The notes under the pieces are model-generated. The model saw nothing but the letters and a program-made list of their open reading frames with translations, was not told the DNA's origin and did not search any database. Below are positions 1 through 6,007 of a stretch of DNA of 6,007 nt, piece after piece. The DNA is from Bifidobacterium breve (GTDB taxonomy: Bacteria > Actinomycetota > Acidimicrobiia > IMCC26256): positions 2,501-8,507 of the forward strand of contig CAMDSG010000072.1 in NCBI GenBank assembly GCA_945907055.1, given 5' to 3'. Every line of letters begins with the position of its first letter. The first letter of the stretch is position 1. Both the position numbers and the translations under genes were made by a program.

Positions 1-611
<611 letters not shown>

Positions 612-711
612 GATCTAAGCCCCGCATCTCCCCATTCAAGAATGGTTTGAGTCGAGGCCAAATAATCCGTTGAGAGTCGCCCACCGGGAAACTGCACCCG
701 ATGAGCAACAG

Positions 712-743
712 GTCGGACCAAGGCGTACCTTGATCGGACCGAC
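712..743 (-). other. Hairpin in the rRNA leader
   Basis: Read as RNA on the minus strand, the outer arms GUCGG and CCGAC pair, followed by an asymmetric internal loop and an inner AAGG/CCUU stem capped by the loop UACG. It lies about 100 bases upstream of the mature 16S end, where processing or folding elements are expected. The pairing is seen in the sequence; a role in maturation is inference. It is not followed by a U tract, so it is not an intrinsic terminator. Confidence 0.45.
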
Positions 744-826
744 TTACTGATGGTGTGGACGCATCCGAAAATTGCCCGAAGGCTCAAATCGCCGCGCCCG
801 CACTGGCTTTTGTGCGTCACTGTTCC

Positions 827-840
827 GTTTTCAAGGAGCT
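827..840 (-). promoter_or_regulatory. boxA-like rRNA antitermination element
   Basis: The minus strand reads AGCTCCTTGAAAAC, followed by GGAACAGTGACGC. This resembles the boxA element of Gram-positive rRNA leaders (TGCTCTTTGAAAACT-like in Bacillus, with a similar element in mycobacteria). BoxA RNA is bound by NusB and NusE to make RNA polymerase resistant to Rho during rRNA synthesis. Its place, about 165 bases downstream of the predicted start and ahead of 16S, is right for that role. No convincing boxB stem is seen beside it. Confidence 0.7.
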
Positions 841-1010
841 GAATTCCGAGCGCAGCAGTACCCCGAAAGGAACCGATTTAGCCCGGGCCGTCACTCCTCC
901 ACCGCCCTATCGGTCGGCCCGAGGGTCAATCCAATGCTGCGGTGGCGTCCGTGCCGGCCCCGGATTCCGAGTAGTGGCAAGTTGCACCAATCCCCGGAGC
1001 GGGATGGATC

Positions 1011-1039
1011 AGTATACGGATCCGCGACCCTCAGGTCAA
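1011..1039 (-). promoter_or_regulatory. rRNA operon promoter
   Basis: On the minus strand a -35 hexamer TTGACC (complement of 1034-1039) and a -10 hexamer TATACT (complement of 1011-1016) are separated by exactly 17 bases. Each hexamer matches the sigma70 consensus at five of six positions. Transcription should begin near 1005 and run left into the 16S gene. Upstream, a run of six A residues on the minus strand (complement of 1056-1061, about -51 to -56) sits where an UP element would bind the alpha subunit. This is the only strong promoter seen for the operon in the leader; the other TTGACC there (complement of 924-929) has no matching -10. Confidence 0.85.
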
Positions 1040-1050
1040 CTCGTAGCAGA

Positions 1051-1056
1051 TAGTCT
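1051..1056 (+). promoter_or_regulatory. Candidate -10 element for the small membrane protein gene
   Basis: TAGTCT fits the TAnnnT form of actinobacterial -10 elements and ends 8 bases before the ATG at 1065. Transcription would then start at or next to the start codon, giving a leaderless mRNA, which would explain the missing Shine-Dalgarno sequence. No -35 is recognisable; its expected place (about 1028-1033) lies inside the divergent rRNA promoter. Confidence 0.35.
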
Positions 1057-1058
1057 TT

Positions 1059-1072
1059 TTTCCCATGGGAAA
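1059..1072. promoter_or_regulatory. Perfect 14-bp palindrome over the start codon, possible operator
   Basis: TTTCCCATGGGAAA is an exact inverted repeat with no spacer. It contains the ATG of the small membrane protein gene (1065-1067) and lies about 54 to 67 bases upstream of the predicted rRNA start. A dimeric regulator bound here could affect both divergent units. A 14-bp perfect palindrome is uncommon by chance at a given site, but its A/T and G/C runs are simple, so operator function is inference. Confidence 0.35.
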
Positions 1073-1280
1073 CAAAGGATCCAAGCCACGAAAGCCTAGC
1101 CACTCGCAGCACCTACCCAAGGTAGGGAGCTCGACCGAGAATCAGCGACTCCAGCGTGATGAGCGCCGAGCAATCGGTGAGGTGATGGGCCTAGGGGACG
1201 GAGCAGGTGCGCGCATTGTTGTCGGCATCAGCATCGTCGTTGTCGTGATGGCGTTAATCAGTTGGATTACTTGGTTGTAA
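1065..1280 (+). CDS. Small single-pass membrane protein of unknown function
   Basis: I do not recognise this 71-residue protein as a named family. Residues 1-50 are polar and strongly basic (GNKGSKPRK near the start, RLQRDERR near 28-35), followed by a Gly-rich turn. Residues 51-71 form one hydrophobic segment (IVVGISIVVVVMALISW) that ends at the C-terminus. The positive-inside rule predicts a cytoplasmic N-terminal domain and a tail-anchored topology. It has no cysteine and no catalytic motif. It is read divergently from the rRNA operon and converges on tyrS with a 48-base gap. The ATG at 1065 has no Shine-Dalgarno sequence, but a TAGTCT hexamer 8 bases upstream would suit a leaderless message. 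The clean split between polar and membrane parts supports a real gene. A shorter start at Met41 would keep only the membrane segment. Confidence 0.7.
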   Translation: MGNKGSKPRKPSHSQHLPKVGSSTENQRLQRDERRAIGEVMGLGDGAGARIVVGISIVVVVMALISWITWL

Positions 1281-1300
1281 TTCGGGTTGAAGTGTCGTCT

Positions 1301-1318
1301 CTCGGCACTGCGAGTTTT
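1301..1318 (+). terminator. Weak intrinsic terminator candidate
   Basis: A CTCG/CGAG stem with a six-base loop is followed directly by TTTT, 20 bases after the stop of the small membrane protein gene. The stem is only four base pairs, so this is a weak call. It sits in the gap between two convergent genes, where termination is expected. The opposite strand has no T run after the same stem, so it would not serve tyrS. Confidence 0.35.
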
Positions 1319-1328
1319 ACACCCTGAG

Positions 1329-2543
1329 TTAACTAACGATTATGCGTGCCCATGCACGCTTGCCGAGTTGTAGAAGTTTTCCGTTTATCTCCTCAGCGGT
1401 TACCTCAACATCGGGGTCAGTTACTTTCTCGCCTTCGATGCGCACCCCACCCTGCTCGATCTTTCGACGCCCCTCTTTGTTCGAGGTTGCAAGACCAGCG
1501 GTTGCTAACAAGCGTGCAAGCGTGATTGGAAATTCCCCGCTTGTAATTACAAACTCCTCAACATCTGTTGGGGCCGATCCGTCCTTAAATATACGGTCAA
1601 ACTCGTCCTCTGCAGATTTACCGGCACCCTCACCGTGATAAAGGTCCACGATCGTGCGCGCTAGTAAACGCTTAGCCGCGACCGGAGCGAGTTCACCGCT
1701 TTCGATGCTTGCCACTACCGCAGCAACACGCTCGGGTAGCCAGCCTGTTGTTAGTGCGAAGTAACGCGGCATGAGAGCGTCGGGGATGCTCATCAATTTT
1801 CCAAACTGCTCGCCCGGCGCCTCTGCAATACCGATGTAATTGCCGAGAGATTTAGACATCTTCTTAACGCCATCAAGGCCCTCTAATAGCGGCGTCGTAA
1901 TTACAACCTGGGGCGCTTGCCCCTCGGCTCCTTGGAGTTGGCGACCCATTAAATTATTGAAGAGCTGGTCAGTGCCGCCGAGCTCAACATCGGCTCGAAC
2001 CTGCACCGAATCCCAACCCTGCATGAGAGGGTAAACAAGCTCGGAGAGAGAGATCGGGGAGCCTTCTTGGTACCTCTTCGTAAAGTCATCACGCTCGAGG
2101 ATCCGGGCAAGGGTCGTCTGCGACATAAGGCGAAGGACCCCACCCATATCGATCTTGCTAAGCCACTCGGAGTTGCGCACGATCTCGATGCGCCCTGGGG
2201 TGAAGTCAAGAATCGATTGAACCTGCTCAACGTATGTTGCAGCGTGGGCATCGACCTGCTCTTGAGTCAGCGGGGGCCTAGTTACGGAGCGCCCGGTCGG
2301 GTCCCCTACTTGAGCGGTGAAGTCCCCAATAATCAGCACTGCAGTGTGGCCAAGATCCTGAAATTGGCGGAGTTTGCGCAGAACTACGGTGAATCCAAGG
2401 TGGATATCCGACGCGGTCGGGTCAATACCGAGCTTGACGCGCAGTGGCTTACCTGCGCTCAGCTTCTTCTTGAGGTCGACCTCGGAGATCACGTCGACCG
2501 TACCCGCTGTCAAAATCTTTAATTGATCCTCAACGCTTGTCAC
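1329..2543 (-). CDS. tyrS: Tyrosyl-tRNA synthetase
   Basis: This cytoplasmic class I enzyme activates tyrosine with ATP and attaches it to tRNA-Tyr. From the GTG start it has 404 residues, normal for the family. The catalytic Rossmann domain starts near residue 30 (RVKLGIDPTASDIHLGF). The HIGH-type motif is HLGF at 48-51, with Phe in place of the usual second His. The KMSKS motif is intact at 228-232. A C-terminal S4-type RNA-binding domain covers about 340-404. RQFQDLGH and IGDFTAQVGDPTG place it in the TyrZ-like branch rather than the E. coli TyrS branch. I chose GTG at 2543 because MTSVEDQLKIL fits family N-termini and a TAGCGT hexamer lies 8 bases upstream. A TTG at 2561 would add six residues. 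Neither start has a Shine-Dalgarno sequence. It is divergent from the PBP gene, and no T-box leader fits in the short upstream space. Confidence 0.96.
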   Translation of the reverse strand: MTSVEDQLKILTAGTVDVISEVDLKKKLSAGKPLRVKLGIDPTASDIHLGFTVVLRKLRQFQDLGHTAVLIIGDFTAQVGDPTGRSVTRPPLTQEQVDAHAATYVEQVQSILDFTPGRIEIVRNSEWLSKIDMGGVLRLMSQTTLARILERDDFTKRYQEGSPISLSELVYPLMQGWDSVQVRADVELGGTDQLFNNLMGRQLQGAEGQAPQVVITTPLLEGLDGVKKMSKSLGNYIGIAEAPGEQFGKLMSIPDALMPRYFALTTGWLPERVAAVVASIESGELAPVAAKRLLARTIVDLYHGEGAGKSAEDEFDRIFKDGSAPTDVEEFVITSGEFPITLARLLATAGLATSNKEGRRKIEQGGVRIEGEKVTDPDVEVTAEEINGKLLQLGKRAWARIIVS

Positions 2544-2551
2544 GGGGTGTG

Positions 2552-2557
2552 ACGCTA
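2552..2557 (-). promoter_or_regulatory. Candidate -10 element for leaderless tyrS
   Basis: The minus strand reads TAGCGT, a TAnnnT hexamer ending 8 bases before the GTG at 2543. This spacing would start transcription at the start codon. A possible -35-like CTGACC (complement of 2573-2578) lies in the tandem repeat, but the spacer is only 15 bases, so the -35 assignment is weak. Confidence 0.3.
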
Positions 2558-2563
2558 GCAAGA

Positions 2564-2599
2564 CAGACGCAGGGTCAGACGGAGGGTCAGACCGAGGGT
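2564..2599. repeat. Three tandem 12-bp repeats between tyrS and the PBP gene
   Basis: Three back-to-back copies of CAGACnnAGGGT are present (2564-2575, 2576-2587, 2588-2599). They differ only at the sixth and seventh bases (GC, GG, CG). The core GGTCAGA recurs at 2573, 2585 and once more outside the array at 2623. The array fills most of the gap between the divergent starts. If the plus-strand frame were translated from an upstream TTG, it would encode a Gln-Thr-Glu-Gly-like peptide repeat, but that start lies inside tyrS. The array may be an operator with repeated sites or a slippage-prone repeat; the sequence alone does not decide. Confidence 0.8.
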
Positions 2600-2625
2600 G
2601 AGCCTCTCATCGCCTCATATGCGGT

Positions 2626-2631
2626 CAGAAT
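2626..2631 (+). promoter_or_regulatory. Candidate -10 element for the PBP gene
   Basis: CAGAAT matches the -10 consensus at four of six positions, including the important second A and last T. It ends 7 bases before the GTG at 2639, so transcription could begin at the start codon. There is no recognisable -35, and the call depends on the chosen start. Confidence 0.25.
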
Positions 2632-2638
2632 AAGAGTT

Positions 2639-4981
2639 GTGTCGAGTACTCAGGCCTCTAACAAACTAAGCGCTCGGCGGCCAAGGCCTAACAAGCGATC
2701 ATTTGCTGCCATCCTCTGCCTTGGATTACTCGGAGCGACCCTTGCTTCGTGCTCGTATACGACCAAGGTCAATCTCCCTAAGACCCAACCCGAGACATCG
2801 CGAATTCTCTGGGGTGATGGCACGACTATGGCCAATCTCCATTCGGAGCAAGACCGCGAAGAGATCTCATTCGAGAAGATGGGCGACTACCTGCCAATTG
2901 CGGTGGTGGCTATCGAGGACTCTCGCTACTTCGAGCATGACGGGGTCGACCCACGCGGGATTATGCGCGCACTTACACGTGATCTGAAATCCGGCAAGGT
3001 TATTGAGGGGGGCTCAACGATTACTCAGCAATACGTCCGCGCCGTGCTACTTAGTCCGGAGCAGACATTGACACGCAAGATCAAAGAGGCAGTGCTTGCT
3101 GTTCAGTTAGAGCGCCAATACTCGAAGCAGGCAATCCTCACGAAGTATCTAAATCTCATCTACTTCGGCAATGGCGCTTACGGGGTACAGGCTGCGGCAC
3201 GCACATATTTTGGTAAAGACGCGATCGCACTGAATCTCCCAGAGAGTGCGCTACTTGCGGGATTGATCCGCTCGCCTGGCGACTACGACCCGTTTACGCA
3301 ACCCGATGCAGCGCTCGCTCGCCGTAACGAGGTGCTATCCCGCATTGAGATTTTGAAGCGACTCCCCACAGAGAACAAGAACAGCGCAATTGCGGCACCG
3401 CTCGGTGTTGGTGCGGCACCCGCTACTCAGCGCACCGCTGCGCCACATTTTGTGGAGAGAGTAAGAACTTTTATTCTCTCGAACACGAAGTTTGGTGAGA
3501 CTGCTGCAGAGCGCGAGCGCTTGCTCTACCAAGGTGGCCTACGCATTGAGACGACACTAGATCCACGCGCACAGGCTCAAGCGGTAGACGCAGTGACTAA
3601 GACACTCTCATCGCCAGCCACGGACCCCTCAGCTGCAGTTGTCTCCATTGACCCACGCAACGGACACATACTCGCTTACGTAGGTGGATCAGACTTTTAT
3701 GGCGACGAGCCGTGGGCACGCTACGACCTAGCGGGGCAGGGTAAACGCTCCGCCGGGTCGAGCTTTAAACCTTTTGTACTAGCTGCAGCACTCGAGGCTG
3801 GAGTCTCACTAGATAAGCAATACCCCGCTCCCGGCGAGTTGACAATTCCGATCAAGGGTCAGACCCCTTGGTTGATTCGCAACTACGACGGCAAGGGCGG
3901 TGGGACCATGAACCTCATCGAGGCGACGGTGAACTCCGTCAATACTGTCTACGCAGAACTCATCACCGAGATCGGGGCGCAGCCCGTAGTTGACCTTGCA
4001 AATAAATTAGGGGTCGAGAGCAAACTGGGTGCTTATCCTTCCGCTGCGCTAGGGAGCAACGGGGTGACGGTACTTGACATGGCGAGTGCGTATGGTTCGT
4101 TTGCCGACGACGGAATGCATACCTCTCCGGTATTTATTACACAGGTATCAACCAATAGCGGCGAGGTACTTTGGCGCGCAAAGCAGAGTCGCGAACGCAC
4201 ACTCCCAATATCAATCTCAAGAGACGTCACACAGGTATTGCAGCAAGTCGTGGAGAGAGGAACCGGTGTCAACGCGCGAATCGGACGGTCAGTCGCAGGC
4301 AAGACCGGTACGGGTGAAGAGTGGTCTGACGCATGGTTCGTTGGGTATACCCCCGAGCTCGTTACTGCTGTATGGGTTGGGTTCCCGGATGCAGCGCGCA
4401 CCATGCGCCCTCCAACTACTCGCATAACGGTTACAGGAGGCACGTGGCCAGCACAGATTTGGCAAGCAACCGTCGGCGCGTATCTCGCTGAGACTCCGGC
4501 ATCAAAATTTCCCTCTCCAATCTCATCTGCTACTGGAGCATCTGGAGTGACCGGTCCAAGTGGCCCAACCGGCCCCGGGCTCACATCGGTAGTCGGGCAG
4601 AGCACCGTTGATGCAACTCGAATCCTCGTAGACGCTGGTTACAGAGTTCGCCTATACGAAACCGCGAGCCGAAGCGTCGCGCAGGGTTTCGTCATCTCGC
4701 AGTCGCCTGCCGCAGGCGCACCGTTCGCGGTCGGGGGGACCATCACCCTTGCAGTCTCGACTGGTCCCCCACTTGTGGTTCCAGTGCCGAGTGTTCTTGG
4801 GCTCTCAGCACAGAAGGCTGCGGCCCTTCTCGGCGCAAGCGGATTCGAGGTACAGATTCGAATTGAGGCAGAGCCTCCACCAGGGGCACCAGAGCGTGCG
4901 GCATCAGTCTGGAAACAGCTCCCCGCTGGCGGTGAGCCGCTCGCAGTAGATCAAGCCGTAGCGATCTGGCTCAATCCGTAA
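2639..4981 (+). CDS. Class A penicillin-binding protein with two PASTA domains
   Basis: This bifunctional enzyme polymerises lipid II into glycan strands and cross-links the stem peptides outside the membrane. From the GTG at 2639 it has 780 residues. A basic tail (RRPRPNKR, 13-20) precedes a hydrophobic stretch (22-35) ending in LASC, a lipobox-like site with Cys38. The glycosyltransferase (GT51) domain covers about 62-235: EDSRYFEH with Glu93, GGSTITQQ at 124-131, RKIKE at 146-150 and the YLNxIYFG block. The transpeptidase domain covers about 330-615: SSFK at 374-377 (Ser374 nucleophile), SVN at 433-435 and KTGT at 555-558. A Gly-Pro-rich linker (633-647) leads to two PASTA domains (about 649-713 and 714-780), which typically bind peptidoglycan. 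All catalytic motifs are intact. An in-frame TTG at 2537 would add 34 residues but overlap tyrS, so I prefer the GTG; the start is the least certain part. Confidence 0.95.
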   Translation: MSSTQASNKLSARRPRPNKRSFAAILCLGLLGATLASCSYTTKVNLPKTQPETSRILWGDGTTMANLHSEQDREEISFEKMGDYLPIAVVAIEDSRYFEHDGVDPRGIMRALTRDLKSGKVIEGGSTITQQYVRAVLLSPEQTLTRKIKEAVLAVQLERQYSKQAILTKYLNLIYFGNGAYGVQAAARTYFGKDAIALNLPESALLAGLIRSPGDYDPFTQPDAALARRNEVLSRIEILKRLPTENKNSAIAAPLGVGAAPATQRTAAPHFVERVRTFILSNTKFGETAAERERLLYQGGLRIETTLDPRAQAQAVDAVTKTLSSPATDPSAAVVSIDPRNGHILAYVGGSDFYGDEPWARYDLAGQGKRSAGSSFKPFVLAAALEAGVSLDKQYPAPGELTIPIKGQTPWLIRNYDGKGGGTMNLIEATVNSVNTVYAELITEIGAQPVVDLANKLGVESKLGAYPSAALGSNGVTVLDMASAYGSFADDGMHTSPVFITQVSTNSGEVLWRAKQSRERTLPISISRDVTQVLQQVVERGTGVNARIGRSVAGKTGTGEEWSDAWFVGYTPELVTAVWVGFPDAARTMRPPTTRITVTGGTWPAQIWQATVGAYLAETPASKFPSPISSATGASGVTGPSGPTGPGLTSVVGQSTVDATRILVDAGYRVRLYETASRSVAQGFVISQSPAAGAPFAVGGTITLAVSTGPPLVVPVPSVLGLSAQKAAALLGASGFEVQIRIEAEPPPGAPERAASVWKQLPAGGEPLAVDQAVAIWLNP

Positions 4982-4994
4982 GTAAACGCCCGTA

Positions 4995-5021
4995 AAGAAG
5001 CGAGACTCAGCGCCTCTTCTT
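4995..5021. terminator. Possible bidirectional terminator hairpin
   Basis: AAGAAG (4995-5000) pairs with CTTCTT (5016-5021), with a 15-base loop in which GCG/CGC could extend the pairing if bases bulge. It fills the 42-base gap between the convergent PBP and P450 genes. On the minus strand the distal arm is T-rich (CTTCTTT), as expected for termination of the P450 message. On the plus strand the following bases are only partly T-rich. The stem is A/T-rich and modest, so this is tentative. Confidence 0.35.
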
Positions 5022-5023
5022 CG

Positions 5024-6007
5024 TTACTTAATCGCTACTGGGAGTGCATCTAATCCGCGCAGGACAACTCGCCCGTTGCGTGTGACCGGTGCGGCCAGAC
5101 TCAAGGTTGGGAAACGCGATGCAATCGTGGTGAGAGCGACACGACCCTCGAGGCGAGCAAGTGCCGCACCTAGGCAGTGATGTACGCCGCTACCAAACGA
5201 AAGATGCGCCCCCGCTCCTTCGCGAGCAAGGTCGAGGACGTCAGCAGTAGGCCCCCAACGCTTTGGATCATGGTTAGCGGAGCCAAGGCATGTGAGCACA
5301 AACTCGCCGCTCTTCACAGACTTATCGGCGATCTCAAAATCTGTTATCGCGATCCTGCGGGAGTATTGGACCGGACTATCCCAGCGGAGCAACTCCTCGG
5401 TTGCATTCGCCCCCAATTCAGGATTGGCTCCGAGTAATGCCATCTGATCTGGGTGATTCAATAAGGCGAGAGTCGCGTTACCAATGAGATTTACAGTCGT
5501 CTCATGCCCAGCGATATAGAGCAGAATTATTTGATCAAGGAGTTCTTGCTCATCAAGCATGTCACCGTCATCCTCGGCAGTTATGAGGCGTGAGAGAAGT
5601 AACCCATCTGGATTTGTGCGCTTCTCAGCAATGCGTTCACGTACATACTCGACCATCAAATCACTCGAGGTTATTGCGGTGTGCACCTCCTCCTCACTCA
5701 TAATTGGATCGAGATTCTTCACAATGGCATGCGACCACTCCCTGACAATCTCGGAGTCTTCTTGTGGCATTCCAAGCATCTCAGATATGACGAGAAACGG
5801 AAGCGGGAAGGCAATATCGGGGATTATGTCTCCCCCACCCGCAGCATCGATTGCATCAAGGTAGTGATCAACCATCTCCTGAACCCGCGGCTCGAGGGCC
5901 GCAACAGTTCGAGGAGTAAACGCCTTCGAGACCAATCTACGCAGCCGATCATGATCAGGCGGGTCGATATTTAAAATTGCCCTCGAACCGCCACGACGAT
6001 CTGCGCG
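5024..6007 (-). CDS. Cytochrome P450, N-terminus beyond the window
   Basis: This is a soluble bacterial heme-thiolate monooxygenase that inserts one oxygen atom into an organic substrate, using electrons from separate redox partners. In all, 327 residues are visible with an open frame to the right edge. The usual length is about 400, so roughly 75 N-terminal residues are missing. Numbering visible residues from the edge, DPPDHDRLRR (C-helix region) is at 15-24, the I-helix oxygen-activation motif AGHETT at 166-171, ExxR (ELLR) at 205-208, and the heme-binding FGSGVHHCLG with ligand Cys278. All signature residues are intact. The TTG at 5935 is not the start, because the conserved C-helix block lies upstream of it in the same frame. 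No ferredoxin, reductase or biosynthetic gene is visible nearby, so substrate and CYP family cannot be named. It is convergent with the PBP gene. Confidence 0.95.
   Translation of the reverse strand, partial: RADRRGGSRAILNIDPPDHDRLRRLVSKAFTPRTVAALEPRVQEMVDHYLDAIDAAGGGDIIPDIAFPLPFLVISEMLGMPQEDSEIVREWSHAIVKNLDPIMSEEEVHTAITSSDLMVEYVRERIAEKRTNPDGLLLSRLITAEDDGDMLDEQELLDQIILLYIAGHETTVNLIGNATLALLNHPDQMALLGANPELGANATEELLRWDSPVQYSRRIAITDFEIADKSVKSGEFVLTCLGSANHDPKRWGPTADVLDLAREGAGAHLSFGSGVHHCLGAALARLEGRVALTTIASRFPTLSLAAPVTRNGRVVLRGLDALPVAIK

Larger units (their letters stand above)
612..1005 (-). other. Transcribed leader of the rRNA operon
   Basis: This stretch of roughly 394 bases holds no convincing protein gene. 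It lies between the predicted rRNA transcription start (near 1005, minus strand) and the mature 16S 5' end. It carries a boxA-like antitermination site at 827-840 and a hairpin at 712-743, both typical of pre-rRNA leaders. It would be removed during 16S maturation. The matching half of the 16S processing stem lies downstream of the gene, outside the window, so the processing site cannot be placed. The reading frames here are low-complexity translations of structured RNA and match no family I recognise. Confidence 0.8.

Noticed and set aside
901..929. A second TTGACC on the minus strand in the leader, as a possible second rRNA promoter
   Set aside because: At a 16 to 18 base spacing there is no -10 hexamer (the sequence is GGCGGT-like), so it does not form a credible promoter.
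612..1064. A tRNA or a small regulatory RNA in the 16S upstream region
   Set aside because: No cloverleaf with a T-loop GTTCRA block and acceptor stem could be found, and the region is accounted for by the rRNA leader and promoter.
755..1112. Open frames on both strands across the rRNA leader
   Set aside because: They cover the boxA element and the rRNA promoter, have mixed low-complexity composition and no family resemblance, and overlap one another on both strands.
2067..2522. A 151-codon open frame on the plus strand inside tyrS
   Set aside because: It is fully antisense to conserved catalytic-domain codons of tyrS and has no recognisable domain or start signal. It is best explained as a shadow of the codon bias of the real gene.
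4033..4605. A 190-codon open frame on the minus strand inside the PBP gene
   Set aside because: It lies opposite the transpeptidase domain and linker, which are clearly coding on the plus strand. The Pro- and Val-rich translation mirrors those codons and matches no family.
5933..5935. TTG as the start codon of the P450 gene
   Set aside because: The conserved DPPDHDRLRR block is encoded in frame directly upstream of it, so the gene continues to the right window edge.

Overview
The window looks like a chromosomal stretch from an uncultured, moderate-GC member of the Actinobacteria, most likely class Acidimicrobiia. The evidence is the 16S rRNA segment at the left end: its V3 loop is the short form, and the blocks around E. 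coli positions 515 to 638 and the V1 stem read like Acidimicrobiia. The protein genes fit that placement, with a Gram-positive-type PASTA penicillin-binding protein and a soluble bacterial P450. No mobile element, CRISPR array, tRNA or prophage signal was seen. This reads as ordinary housekeeping DNA with some interesting regulatory detail.

Layout from left to right: (1) 1-611, minus strand, the 5' part of a 16S rRNA gene that runs off the left edge. (2) 612-1005, its transcribed leader, with a boxA-like antitermination element and a hairpin. (3) 1011-1039, a clear sigma70-type rRNA promoter on the minus strand (TTGACC, 17 bp, TATACT). (4) 1065-1280, plus strand, a 71-residue protein with one C-terminal membrane segment, divergent from the rRNA operon; its ATG lies inside a perfect 14-bp palindrome. 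(5) 1329-2543, minus strand, tyrosyl-tRNA synthetase. (6) 2544-2638, a short divergent control region with three tandem 12-bp repeats. (7) 2639-4981, plus strand, a class A (bifunctional) penicillin-binding protein with a possible lipobox, a short collagen-like linker and two PASTA domains. (8) 5024-6007, minus strand, a cytochrome P450 cut by the right edge.

The genes alternate in direction, so each is probably its own transcription unit. Functionally, the left half serves translation (rRNA, tyrosyl-tRNA charging) and the right half holds cell-wall synthesis plus an oxidative enzyme of unknown substrate. None of the three visible protein starts has a Shine-Dalgarno sequence. Each has a -10-like hexamer 7 to 8 bases upstream, which suggests leaderless mRNAs, as is common in Actinobacteria. 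I did not find a convincing new defence or mobile system. The most open questions are the small membrane protein sharing control DNA with the rRNA promoter, the tandem repeats between tyrS and the PBP gene, and the possible lipoprotein form of the PBP.
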